This document shows, piece by piece, positions 11,111 through 22,084 of a stretch of 64,000 nucleotides of DNA. The notes beneath the pieces were generated by a model. It saw nothing but the letters and a program-made list of their open reading frames with translations. It was not told the origin of the DNA and made no database searches. A program made the position numbers and the translations under genes. How positions within the stretch are numbered: position 1 is the first letter of the stretch; every line of letters begins with the position of its first letter. The stretch comes from Gymnopus androsaceus JB14. Lineage: Eukaryota; Basidiomycota; Agaricomycetes; Agaricales; Omphalotaceae. The stretch is from positions 62,001 to 126,000 of the forward strand of contig ML769576.1 of assembly GCA_009733575.1 (NCBI GenBank), given 5' to 3'.

Positions 11111-12136
11111 CCTGACCTGATTACATAATCTTCCAAATATGGTCTTAAAAATATTTGGTAAACATAAATATGGTTGCTAGAATATTTGGCAAATCATCTA
11201 GCCATATATTCCTATTCCAAAATTTCAGTGCTAAAAGTTATCGGGATCTTTTGCAAAATGGCTCATGACACTTATTGTGATCTTTTGCAAAAGCCTAGCA
11301 ACATCTAGTGGGAAATATCAATGATGTAGTGTTAACTTATCGGAATGATGATTGAACTTGAATGGGTCAAATTCAATCTGAAACAAGCGCTAGAGGCTGG
11401 TGTTCACTTTGAACACCAGCTTTATGGACCATATAATACCTTTCTTGGGGAGTTATGCATAGATTGTGTACAGCAATGTCATGCCCTGTATCACCATTAT
11501 CACTACATTCCCCTGCTATCCCCTTCCTATACCCATAAACATTGGCCCGATGCCCGATCTCCCTGCGCGCCGCACATTTACACTACTATACGACATACCT
11601 ACAATTGTACCTATAAAGGCCCAACAACCTCATTGGATGATCCTGGTCTTGATATTAACTACTTTTGCTCCCAATTCTTGCTTTTCTCTCTATATTTCTA
11701 TCTACTCTGTGCTTATCTCTACTCTTCTCAATATACGCTTGTTCTTGTGACATCTTCTTGACTACCATGTTGACTTTAGAGTGCCAGCAAGCTCATACAA
11801 CAACCTACGTGTCGTCGTTGTCTCAGCAGTGTTTCAAGCACTGCTGCACCTAAACTATGTAGGTCATAAAGCGGCCAAATTTAACTTACATGGGCTATGT
11901 ACTTACAAAGAAATGCCCATCAATCTTGTAACAGGCTGGCTAACCTGCTCCGTTTCACCAGTTACAGTGATTGACCTGGAGATACTCGCTGGTCAATGGC
12001 ATTGTGTTGCGCATCTCACTGTTCAGTTCCATCTTTGGCACTTGTATCTTGTGGTGCACTTTTGAAGGTTCGTCTAAATGCACAAGCTCTTGACAGTTCT
12101 AAAGTCTGTATCCCATGGTTCTTCTCCACTAGATGT
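11111..12136. other. No assignable gene
   Basis: A+T-rich DNA with words such as aaaatatttgg and tttgcaaaa that recur in the inverted-repeat arms further right. An open frame of 138 codons at 11345-11761 looks like chance: its composition is low in charged residues and nothing in it is recognisable. Confidence 0.35.
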
Positions 12137-12454
12137 AGCCAGCCTAATGCTAAATATCCCGATAGTTATTGCAGAGCATTTTGCAAAATATTACAATAAG
12201 AATTTGCCCTTGAAAAAAATACAATGGAAAAATATTTGGTGAATATTCTGGCCGGCCCAGCCGTGATGTCGGCAAGTCGGCAAAATAGGTGTGCTTGATT
12301 TTCCCCTTCCCCCAGTGCCTATTTGATTCTTTTGCCAAATATCTGGCATATTTATTAGCTTCTGTGTCTTTTGCCAAATATTTGGCATTATCATTAATGC
12401 TTAATAAAAGTGGCGGGCTGGGCGCTGAGTTTGCACATATGCCCGCCACTGGCC

Positions 12455-13260
12455 TGCTGCTTATGGGCACTTATTTTCCGAACAAATGGATTATTGGGTC
12501 CCATAAATCCCCAAAAAATCGCGAAAAATGCTAAAAATATTCAGGGGCGGGGTCAGGTGCACTGGCACATGATTTATATATTGGCCCGCTGCTTATGGGT
12601 GCTTATTTTCCGAAAGAATTCCTTATTGGGTCCCATAAATCACCAAAAAATCACGAAAAATGCTAAAAATATTCAGGGGGCGGGGTCAGGTGCACTGGCA
12701 CATGATTTATATATTGGCCCGCTGCTGATAGGTGCTTATTTTCCGAAAAAATGGATTATTGGGTTCCATAAATCCCCAAAAAATTGTGAAAAATGCAAAA
12801 AATATTCGGGGGGTGAGGTCAGGTGCACTGGCAAATGATTCATATATGTATATATATTGTTGGCCACTTATGCATGCTTATTTTACAAAAAAAAATTACC
12901 TATTGGGTCCCATAAATCCCCAAAAAATCATGAAAAATGGAAAAAAAAAAATATTCAGGGGGTGAGGTTAGGTGCACTAGCATATAATTTATATAACGAT
13001 AGAAAATACTAAAAATATTCAGGGAGTGGGGTCAGGTGCACTGGCACATGATTTATGTATGTATATATTTTGCTGGGTGCTTATAGGTGCTTATTTTCCA
13101 AGAACAAAAAGTCAATTATTGAGTTTCATAAATCTCCAAGAAATCATAAAAAAAATACCAAAAATATCCAGGGGGTGGGGTTAGGTGCACCAGCACTTAA
13201 TTTATCTATTATTGGCTCCTTATGGGAGCTTATTTTGCAAAAGAGGTGCACATATCTGTC
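12455..13260 (+). repeat. Tandem repeat of about 130 bp in left arm
   Basis: Each unit contains gcttatgggtgcttattttcc, then ttattgggtcccataaat, then aaaatattcaggggg and ggtcaggtgcactggcac. Units start near 12461, 12592, 12722, 12862, 13080 and 13219. They become more divergent towards the centre of the element. Confidence 0.75.
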
Positions 13261-13267
13261 CACTGGC

Positions 13268-14605
13268 CCTGACTAGTAACTCTGAGTTACAGTGACGGCG
13301 AAATCAAATCCATACCCCCGATTTGGAAGCCGCATACATCACCGGCGCTAAAGTTTTTTGAACTGTTTTTTACCACTTTTTTTTGGGCAATACTATAATA
13401 TCATGACTATGTACTGTATTCTACGCTACTCTTGGTGTTAATACAGACTAAGTATACTAGAAAATAGCTAATTTTTGCGGAGAGGTACGATGATTTGTGT
13501 GGTAAGCGCCCGTGACGTATGCGGTTTCCAAATCGGGGGTGTGGATTTGATTTCGCCGTCACTGTACTTACCAGTAATGACTACTAGTAGCTCCAGGTCA
13601 CTTACCAGTAATTAGTAATAGCAACTCCAAGTTACTTACTAGTAATAAGTACTAGTAGCTCCAGGTCACTTACTAGTGATGAGTACTAGTAACTCTGGGT
13701 TACTTACTAGTAATGAGTCCTAGTAGCTCTGGGTTACTTACTAGTAATGAGTCCTAGTAGCTCTGGGTTACTTACTAGTAATTAGTACTAGTAACTCCGA
13801 GTTACTTACTAGTAATGAGTTCTAGTAGCTCCGGGTTACTTACTAGTAATTAGTAATAGCAACTCCAAGTTACTTACCAGTAATCAGTACTACCAACTCC
13901 AAGTTACTTACTAGTAATAAGTACTAGTAGCTCCAGGTCACTTACTAGTAATTAGTACTAGTAACTCCGGGTTACTTACTAGTAATGAGTCCTAGTAGCT
14001 CTGGGTCACTTACTAGTAATTAGTACTAGTAACTCCGAGTTACCCTTAATTAGTACTATCAACTCCGAGTTACTTACTAGTAATTAGTATTAATAACTCT
14101 CAGTTGCTTACTAGTAATTAGTGCTATCAACTCTCGAGTTGCTTACTAGTAATTAGTGCTATCAACTCCGAGTTATTGACTAGTGATTAGTACTAACTCT
14201 CAGTTGCTTACTAGTAATGAGTACTAGTACCTCCGAGTTGCTTACTAGTAATTAGTGCTAACTAGTAGCTCCAGGTTACTTACTAATGATTAGTACTAGT
14301 AACTCTGAGTTGCTTAATAGTAATTAGTACTAGTAACTTTGAGTTGCTTAATAGTAATTAGTGCTAACTAGTAACTCTCAGTTGCTTACTAGTAATTAGT
14401 ACTAGTAACTCCGAGCTGCTTACTAGTAATTAGTGCTATCAACTCCAAGTTACTTACTAGTGATGAGTACTAGTAGCTCCGGGTTACTTACTAGTACACT
14501 AGTAGCTTCAACTTGCTTACTAGTAATTAGTGCTATCAAATCTGAGTTACTTACTAGCAATTAGTACTAGTAACTCCAAATTACTTAGTAGTAACTAGTA
14601 CTAGT
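13268..14605. repeat. 34-bp satellite array (about 30 units)
   Basis: The unit is ttactagtaatgagt + cctagtagctctgggttac, 34 bp. Variants alternate taatgagt with taattagt, and ctccgggt with ctctgagt. The array is continuous from 13565 to about 14605, and one unit lies left of the MITE insertion. It is dense in CTAG and TTAC words. No coding frame is kept. Confidence 0.9.
13290..13564. mobile_element. Tc1/mariner-type MITE (275 bp) inside the satellite
   Basis: Terminal inverted repeats of about 60 bp begin CAGTGACGGCGAAATCAAAT and are nearly perfect. TA flanks both ends (13288-13289 and 13565-13566). Removing the element and one TA rejoins ctctgagtTActtaccag, which is the satellite consensus. 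The 150-base centre has no ORF. The TA target fits Tc1/mariner (pogo/Fot1-like) transposases, which must act in trans. Confidence 0.85.
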
Positions 14606-14929
14606 TGATATGTTTGGCCTAGGGTGAAAGTGGGTCAATGCTGGCATGTAGTGGTTACTCATGCAGTGCCAGATGGAGTCTTTGCATAAATAATGACAGT
14701 AACTTGATTTAGATGATGCTCTTGAATAAAAATGACTTTGAAAATTTTCATTTTTGAGGACATCAAATTTTCAAAGACTCTGGATTGAGCAAGTAAAGTG
14801 TGATTCCTGAGGGCATTTTCAACCCAAGTAAGGAAATCTTGGTATCAGTCAGGTGACAATATAGGGCACTACCACTTTGTTTTTCTACTGAGCATGGGAA
14901 TTTTTTTACTAATCGCTTGTTATATATAT

Positions 14930-15400
14930 ACATATATATATAAATCATATGCTAGTGCACCTAACCCCACTCCCTGAATATTTTTCGCATTTTTCACAGT
15001 TTTTGGGGATTTATGGGCCCAATAACTGACTTTTCTTTGGAAAATTAGTGCCCATTAGTACCCAACAATATATACATACATAAATCATGTGCCAGTGCAC
15101 CCAACCCCACTCCTGAATATTTTTAGTACTTTATAAATAGATCATGTGCTAGTGCACCTGACCCCACCCCTGAATATTTTTAGTATTTTTCGTGATTTTT
15201 TGAGGATTTATGGGATCCAATAAGTGACTTTGTTTCGGAAAATAAGCGCCCATAAGCATCCAGCAATGTATATACATGTATAAATCATGTGCCAGTGCAC
15301 CTGACCCGCCCCTGAATATTTTTAGCATTTTTTGTGATTTTTTGGGGATTTATGGGACCCAATAATCCATTTTGTTCGGAAAATAAGTGCCCATAAGCAG
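14930..15400 (-). repeat. Tandem repeat of about 130 bp in right arm (inverted)
   Basis: This is the inverse counterpart of the left-arm tandem repeat. The words gtgcacctgacccc, gaatatttttag, tttggggatttatggg and aaaataagtgcccataagc recur about four times in the opposite orientation. Confidence 0.7.
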
Positions 15401-16030
15401 TGGGCCAGTGGGCGGGCATGCATCCAAACTAAGCGCCAGCCCGCCACTTTTATTAAGCATTAATGATAATGCCAAATATTTGGCAAAAGACACAGAAGCT
15501 AATAAATATGCCAGATATTTGGCAAAAGAATCAAAAAGGCGCTGGGGAAGGGAAAATCAAGAACACCTATTTTGCTGCTTGCCGACATCACGGCTGGGCC
15601 GGCCAGAATATTCACCAAATATTTTTCCATTGTATTTTTTTCAAGTCTTATTGTGATATTTTTGCAAAACGCTCTGCAATAACTATCAGGATATTTAGCA
15701 TTAGGCTGGCTGAACCGGCTGTCTTCTCTATATTACCGATGGTAATTACATGTGCGTAAGCTAGGAAAACATGGAAAAATCCCTGATAACGCTTGCCCAT
15801 GCCAAGCTTGTCAAGGAAGGGATTCCCACCCAACCATCCATGTGTTGGTCACACCCCAAGGCAACAAAGACTCACACAAGCTTAGCTATGGAAAGAGCAG
15901 TCCTGGCCAGAATACAGAACACTCCGCCCAATGAATATGTTCAAAAAGTCAGGACTTGCAAAATGGGTGAGGAAAGGAGTGATTGGGTGGGATGGTACAG
16001 AGGAAGGGGTGGGAATGTATGTACCCTTGA

Positions 16031-16200
16031 ATGGATCAATTGCTCCCTAGCCACGAAGCCAGGATGCACCCCAACCGCAGACCTACACAAAGTCTGGTGA
16101 TGCAGCAATTCTACTGGCCAGGAGTCTCCAGAGAGATACATTGTCAAGTACGGGTGTGCAAGGACTGCGAAAGGCGGGAGAATCGGATGAAGACACCAAG
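16031..16200 (+). pseudogene. Ty3/Gypsy integrase zinc-finger (H2C2) fragment
   Basis: The frame beginning near 16031 reads HEARMHPNRRPTQSLVMQQF followed by YWPGVSREI and CKDCERRENRMK. This is the HHCC zinc-binding module at the N-terminus of Gypsy-type integrases (H-x-H, then FYWPGM, then CxxC). No catalytic integrase core, reverse transcriptase or LTR was found around it, so it is a scrap of a larger element. The upstream sequence from 15.77 kb has an open frame in a different phase that may be further Gypsy remains. Confidence 0.5.
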
Positions 16201-17115
16201 GAAGAACCAACTCACTCTCTTTCACATAGAGAGTGGCTCACAGCATCTATACTGCTCAACGAGACTTCACTAATTGAATGGGTGAGGGAAACTCGACCCG
16301 ACATCTTTGTCCAAGAAAAAATAAAGGAAATCAGGGACTCAGGGACGGGAGCTAGAAATAGTGTTGGAAAGTGGCTGCTGCAAAGAGGCAGAAGAATCTA
16401 TGCCCCACAAGTTGGGTGACTTCAAGGGGATATCATTCAGATATACCATGACCACCCACTGTGAGGACATCAGGAGGAGGTGGCATTGCAACTGTATTAT
16501 CGGAGTGGCTGTCACACATGCTCCAGGGCCAAAATGCAATGCCACAAGCCATTTGGACTGTTCAAGCCCCTCCCAATTGGTGAATGACCTTGGTACTCAA
16601 TGTAGTTTGACCACATTGTCCAACTACTGAAAACCAGGAGAGCAGAATCTTTTGATGCCATGCTGGTGGTAGTTTTCCGCTTAAAAAAGCAAGCCATTTA
16701 CGTTCCATGAAGCGTATATACTGCATACATGTCATTCCAAAATTTCACCTTCCTCAATGTCACCATCTTCCTGTTGTCATTGTGCCAGTTTCACCTCTTT
16801 AGCTCTACCCTTTTGCTTCCAATTCTTTTGCGTCTTGTACTGTTTTTTATACTCATGTCTTGCTTCTTTGTTCTGCGCAAATACCCATTCTTTCAAAATC
16901 AGATACTTTTTTTGTCGACAGCAAGGACCTGCACAACCGTATAATTGAGATTTACAGAAATTTGACAGTTAGCACTTACAAGTCAATGGTCCAGAGGGGA
17001 AACTTTGCCTGGAAGCTTTTAAGAGCTGGACCGTGCATGGGCCACAATAACCCACTGCTCTTGTTGGGCAGGTCAACACCATCTCGATATCTCCAGACAT
17101 GCAGATCTAGATGAT
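16201..17115. other. No assignable gene
   Basis: Short ORFs only. Sequence from 16.2 to 16.6 kb may be degraded retroelement DNA continuing from the Gypsy fragment. T-rich sequence with cysteine/phenylalanine-rich ORFs at 16.73-16.95 kb looks non-coding. Confidence 0.35.
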
Positions 17116-17576
17116 TTAAGAATACATTAACACAGATATTACTTCAAACTCACCACACAACACTGCTTCTCGAACCATTTTTGTCCAAACTACCAAAAGA
17201 AAATTAGGAAAGTAATTGGCTTTGGGCTTGATACTGCTTACTTCCTTGCGGTCTTTCTTTAAGTGTTGGTAGAACTCATGGCCTCTTATCCCTTCCGATT
17301 CAAGAGCATTCACAATGATCTGCGGAACGGTTTAAGATATTATACATAATGCAATAGATATGAGAAACATTCTTACATCAAAAAGTAGTTTCAGGTTATT
17401 AACAGGTTGATCAAGTCAATTGGGGGGTAGCCATAGGAGTTCCGGGTCAACTATTAGTATGCTATTAGAATATTGTAGCTCTATTGGCTCCCCTTCAGTT
17501 CCGGAAGACAGCCTAAGCGGCGGAAGTGGTCCTGGATTGTACTGTTCAGAAATGGATTGAGCTGGTGATTTGCAGC

Positions 17577-18161
17577 TCAAGGAGTGAGGGTCACATTTTG
17601 AGTAGCCTTACGCTTCCTTGCGTTGGCTTTTACTGTGGAAGTCTCGGAAAAGTTGAGCAATAAACTTACATATATCTACTGACAATATTTTTTTACCAGT
17701 ACTGGTTTCAAGGACACTGAACCCTCCTTCAATGCCTTGAAGATTTCTTCTGGGCTGAAGCTGAGCCAGAACACGTTGAGAGCTTCTCCAGGAGCCGTGC
17801 AGGAGGTGGCTGGCTCATTCATCTCATCTTTGGCTGTCCATCCTGCCCACTGAAACAAGATGAATTAGAAGCTCGCAATAGTGTCATAACTCAGATTATT
17901 TACATGGACACAGTAGTGCTTCAATTGGTCAGCAAAGTCAAAGGCAGTATTATATGGAGGTAAGCTTACCAATTGTCCATCTTTTACTGACGCTTCGTGT
18001 ATGAACGCCACTTTGTAGACATTGCCCATGATGGAGTACGAGTATATTCGTTGATTCTCACATGCTGTTGAGGGCCACCCATTCAGTTTTGGGCGCTTAA
18101 CAACAAAATTTGTAGGTGTGGAATGCCGATGCCAGGAAAGTTGTGCAAAACAAATTTGCAC
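17577..18161 (-). CDS. Unrecognised protein, 3' exons (5' end cut by a TIR element)
   Basis: Three minus-strand exons read in one frame. Exon a (18161-17904) contains NFVVKRPKLNGWPSTACENQ. A 54-base intron (GTAAAT...CAG) precedes exon b from 17849, with WAGWTAKDEMNEPATSC and FWLSFSPEEIFKALKEG. A short last exon ends KRKATQNVTLTP and stops at 17577. No domain is recognised. Upstream, the frame runs into the TA-flanked element at 18168, so the gene may be interrupted there. The minus strand at 17313-17116 (HEFYQHLKKDRKEVSS) may be part of another gene or a downstream remnant. The consistent splice sites make a real or formerly real gene plausible. Confidence 0.4.
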
Positions 18162-18167
18162 ATACTA

Positions 18168-18930
18168 GAGCGTATTAGCCACACATCGTAAACTTTTTTG
18201 ATTAGGACATTTTGTATTGTTGGAGCATTTTCCAGCAGCTGGTTTTTTTAGCAGTATTAAAATAAACCCCGACAAGTTCTCGGAGGTGCATTTTAATATT
18301 TGGGACAACTTGTCAGCACCAAAGTCGTAATATCTATACAGAGAGAACAAGAGACCGTGGGGAAAAAAGGACACTTTTCTCATGCTCGTACAGGTCACCT
18401 GCACCCAACCCTAACCCTACATCATATCCTAACCCTAATGATGACTAATATTATAACAGTGGGGGCAAGCCCCCACACTCCCATTTTTACCCTCAACCCC
18501 TAAACCCTAACCACCCAAACCCTAACCTATGTGCACTGTTTGTTTGGCACTGTTTTGATCAGGTCTCTATGTTAGGGTAAGTACTTGTGCTTACCCTAAC
18601 GAGACCTGACCAAAACAGTGCAAAAATTTCCTTTTTTGGCATAATTCACTTTTAGGGTTAGGGTTAAATAGATACCACCATCAGAAAGAGGGCCGAAAAT
18701 AATGGGGTGTAGCCTTTTCCGTTTTTTCTCATGGTCCCTCGTTCCCGAGATATGGCCCCATCTTATCATACTATAGTTAGGGTTCCCCTGTCAGTACTGT
18801 AGGCTCTATATAGCTGTTGCAAATATTAAAATGCACCTACAACAAGTTGTCGGGCTTTATTTTAATAAGGCTAGAGCCTCAGGTGTTTCCAGCCAATCAG
18901 GAGTCTAGTATCAAACTGGCTAATACGCTC
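18168..18930. mobile_element. TA-flanked TIR element with telomere-like hairpin (763 bp)
   Basis: The left end is GAGCGTATTAGCCA and the right end is the inverse, GGCTAATACGCTC. TA lies on each side (18166-18167 and 18931-18932). Longer inner inverted repeats follow: taaaataaa.cccgacaagtt...ggtgcattttaatattt on the left and its inverse on the right near 18815-18885. The centre holds TTAGGG/CCCTAA units and a 75-nt hairpin (18547-18621). No ORF was found. The TA duplication suggests mobilisation by a Tc1/mariner-type enzyme. Confidence 0.65.
18547..18621. repeat. 75-nt hairpin containing TTAGGG units, copy 2
   Basis: The left arm GCACTGTTTTG...CAGGTCTC pairs with GAGACCTG...CAAAACAGTGC. The inner arm GTTAGGGTAAG pairs with CTTACCCTAAC. 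Several positions differ from the hairpin at 10902-10974, and the difference is usually matched on the other arm. Confidence 0.75.
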
Positions 18931-18934
18931 TACT

Positions 18935-20215
18935 GTACATATCTTCATATCTTTGATTCGAACAAGGCCTGAGGCTGACTAAGCATCGAGAGCTCAACAC
19001 TGAGTAAGCTCAATTTGGGCTGCAATGACAAAAGATCAAGAGTTGTTACCACTTGCACCCAAGAAGTTGTTAGCAAGCAACATGAATGCAGTGTCACTCT
19101 CCTCCTTTGATATTCATAATTTAAAAATCTGCCTTCTGCCTCCAGGCTCAGTCTGATGATGGACAATTTGCCTCCGATCTCTAGGCTCAGTGCTAGATTT
19201 AAATGGCCCAAAAATTTTGCCTCAAAACTCTACTTATACCTCCCTGGAGCACAGGATGTACGCCTCACAGAAAAAAGTTTGGACAAATGTCCAGCATCTA
19301 AATTAATTGAGGGGTGTCAGCCGTTCAGGCAGCAATGTTGGATGGAAGAATGTTGCATTAGAGCTAGTAGCATGGCCTTGGACCTAGTAACGTATTGGAA
19401 TAAGTAAGGTATAAAGGTCCAATAAATTCATTCGTGTCTATGAGAATCATGGATACGCAATCTAAGTAGTGGTCAGTTAATATTTGGGGCATGTGGAAGA
19501 TTCTTACGCACAAATATTAAATAAACATTGCATTCAGAGATGAGCCCAAGGTCAGAAAGAGTGTAGGGAATAGAGAACGAGCACAACCATGTGGGGAGAT
19601 TGTCCCAATAAATATGTGATCAGTTGGCTAGCAAGGGCTCATTACTGTAGATAATATAGCCTAATCATGGTGCTGTGGGGTAACGGTTAACCTTGGGCTT
19701 CAGAGTAATTTCTTTCAAGCAATGTTGTAGCCTAGCTGTGAGTTCAGCGCCATATGAAATCTGCAAAGATTGTTTTTTAATTTTATTATTATTTTTTCGC
19801 ATCACATGAGCATGACTGCTCTACGTTTAGTTTTTCCCAAACCTTCATCTTTCCAGTTATACAATAACATTTTCCTTTTTATTTTCTCGCTTGAATGGGC
19901 CTGGTGGGGAGACCTGAAGCAGTGAAGAAGGCTGCTTTGAGCTGTAGACGACCGCGTAGTAGTGCTTTGAAGCAGACCACGAAACATCAAGCCCATGATT
20001 GCATCCAGTTAGTGGATGATTTTGAAGTTGTACATACAGGATCAGGGATCAATTCTAGCTGCGAACACTGCAGAGACAACTGTCAACTGTACATACAAAA
20101 TTGTTCCTGTCTGATAGTACTTGTTCTGTCTGACATGTGGCGCAATCGCGCTCCGCCAACACCATTGAACTAGAACGCAATCATGAACGAGACATTCCAG
20201 GTTGGTAGACCAAAT
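18935..20215. other. No assignable gene
   Basis: Several short ORFs with no recognisable content. A plus-strand frame from about 19.89 kb (MGLVGRPEAVKKAALSCRR) is open for about 90 codons but matches nothing I know. Confidence 0.35.
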
Positions 20216-20550
20216 TCAACCAACGGTCCCACTGCCAACGGGAAATCGACTCATGCGTCGACAGATATAGCTCCCCACCATCCCAGCAAACATTACAGTG
20301 ATCCTCCAAAAGCTTCTCCTTCTTGATCTTCTTCTTTCTGTCCGACAAGGGCTGGATATTTGTTTGCAGCTTGAATGTATAAATGTAAGTGTAACATGGC
20401 TAGAACAAACAAACAAATGTACAGGCTGGTGCACAATCTCAGGATCAGAATCAACAACAAATGTCATACCATTAGCGGCCACAATCTTGCGACTCTTCGA
20501 AGCTCTCTTCTTCATATTCGTCCACTCGTCCGAAATATGCTTATAACTCT
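20216..20550 (-). pseudogene. PHD-finger gene fragment (chromatin remodeller-like?)
   Basis: Minus-strand exon with NMKKRASKSRKIVAANG and DSDPEIVHQP. An intron with GTACAT donor and CCAG acceptor follows, and the next exon reads KKKIKKEKLLEDHCNVCWDG followed by GELYL. CxVCxDGGEL is the start of a PHD zinc finger that binds histone H3 tails, as found in some CHD/SNF2-type fungal remodellers. The rest of the finger and any helicase are missing; the frame runs on into WQWDRWLNLV without the expected cysteines. It is a broken-off fragment, and the parent family is a guess. Confidence 0.4.
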
Positions 20551-20582
20551 GGCCGCTCCCTGCCCTCTCAATGATTCTTTAC

Positions 20583-20817
20583 CTCCCAACCGTACCATTG
20601 AGGATGTGTACAATTACCAGGGGGAGTCGTGGTTCAACCATGGTTGACTAGTCCAGTACAACTTTGGCGGTGATCCGGAGATCAAGCAGTGGTTGATAGC
20701 AAACCCAAACCGCGTTAATCTGGGTAGTATTGGTCTAGTCTTTCTGGACACAGATGATGGTAGTCTGATTTTTGTTGATGGGCCAAAGCCATACTGCAAT
20801 TTTCGAGTCATGTGAAA
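20583..20817 (+). pseudogene. Six-hairpin glycosidase-like fragment
   Basis: The plus-strand frame reads NRTIEDVYNYQGESWFNHG, a TGA, then LVQYNFGGDPEIKQWLIANP and NRVNLGSIGLVFLDTDDGSL. The WLxANPxRxxLGxIGL string resembles fungal six-hairpin glycosidase-like proteins. The TGA falls where a tryptophan would fit. It lies antisense next to the PHD fragment. Too little remains to say what substrate it acted on. Confidence 0.3.
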
Positions 20818-22084
20818 GTCATGTGTTAGGTCTAGATCAGGGTCCAAAAACTAATTAACGAATTAACCATAAACTTTGTTTTCGTGTACTGCAACATTTA
20901 TGAGCCAATCTGACGTGTTGAAAGACATCTTTAAACTCAATTCTAAAGATGGTGCCCAACTGTGTCAGAAAATTGCCCATCCTCAGCTTGGATTTGATCC
21001 TCACTCTTATTCACTTGATGTTGCAACAACTGTGATGGATGGCATCAATGCCTTAGTGACTTCAAAGTGTGGTTCTGGGAAGACTGGAATATTAGCTCTT
21101 CTTGCAATATGCATAGCTCGATTTGGCAAAGAAAATAGTCTTCTTCCAGCCAATTACTGCAAAGACTTTGTTTCCAACCCAGTCATATTAATAATATGTC
21201 CGACTGACTCTCTTGAGATGGATTTGGTCTTTATTTTTGTTTTACTCTAGTGACTGTACTAACTTCTTTTTCCTGTAGTCAAGGGAGTGTATGGCTGCGA
21301 GAACAGATATGTCAAAGTTGCGTGCTCTCTCTCTTGCATTCAAGCATCTTGGTTCACCAAGTTCTACTGATTGTTTGAAATGTGTTCATGAGGAATCTCG
21401 TTACCATAACAAGGAGACTGAACACATTATTGACAACACACCTTATTCTACATTTATCATGACAACTGAACCTATCACCACCCTTCTCCAATGTGATAAC
21501 TATCTCTTTCTCTGCATTAGTGAAATCAAAAACATTCGCTGGGTCTCCAAGCCAGCAGAACAGCTACAGCTGGATCATCTTTTGGAGAAGCTGACATCTA
21601 TCTCCTTTCAAGTAATTTCCATAATACCCACCACAAGCGAGGACAACAGCAGTTTAAGAAATGACTGGTGTTCATCTTCTTCCTTTTCCTATATCTTCAA
21701 AGTCCCCAGTTCACTTGTCCTTCCTATAAATCCCAAACTGTCTACACAGATGAAGCTGAATCCAGTCTATCTATTCGAGTCATCGGAGCTTATTTCACTG
21801 GTATCATCACTGCATGAAAAAGTGTCTTGTCATGATTTAAAGGGTGTTCTGAGCATTACTCGTTCAAATAACTTTCCCTATCTTGACTCTTCCGGTTAGT
21901 AATTTTGCATCTAATATCCAGTCTAATAATTACTCACCAAATATCTGCAGGTAGAGCATGTTTTCTTGCCGAATATGAGAGTGCCTCACGTGAGACCAAT
22001 GCTGGCCAGCACTGCTGTCCGCAATGTACTCCTGCAGTTCCATTGGATATGGAACAGGGCCAGCAAGTGATTGAACATGTTGGA

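Larger units (their letters stand above)
12137..15711. mobile_element. Large inverted-repeat (foldback-like) element
   Basis: The left arm begins AGCCAGCCTAATGCTAAATA at 12137 and the right arm ends with its inverse at 15711. The arms match over long stretches. The ccaaatatttggc palindromes, the ggccggcccagccgtgatgtcgg region and the tttattaagc region appear in inverse order on the right. The arms are about 1.1 kb and 0.8 kb, and both contain tandem repeats of about 130 bp. The centre is a 34-bp satellite plus about 300 bp of unique sequence. No transposase is encoded and no clear target duplication was found. It resembles a foldback element or a palindromic insertion. Confidence 0.7.

Noticed and set aside
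11345..11761. 138-codon ORF
   Set aside because: Low-complexity, hydrophobic and aromatic, no introns or homology signs; likely chance.
13268..14605. A CRISPR-like array
   Set aside because: The 34-bp units are contiguous with no unique spacers, and the genome is eukaryotic.
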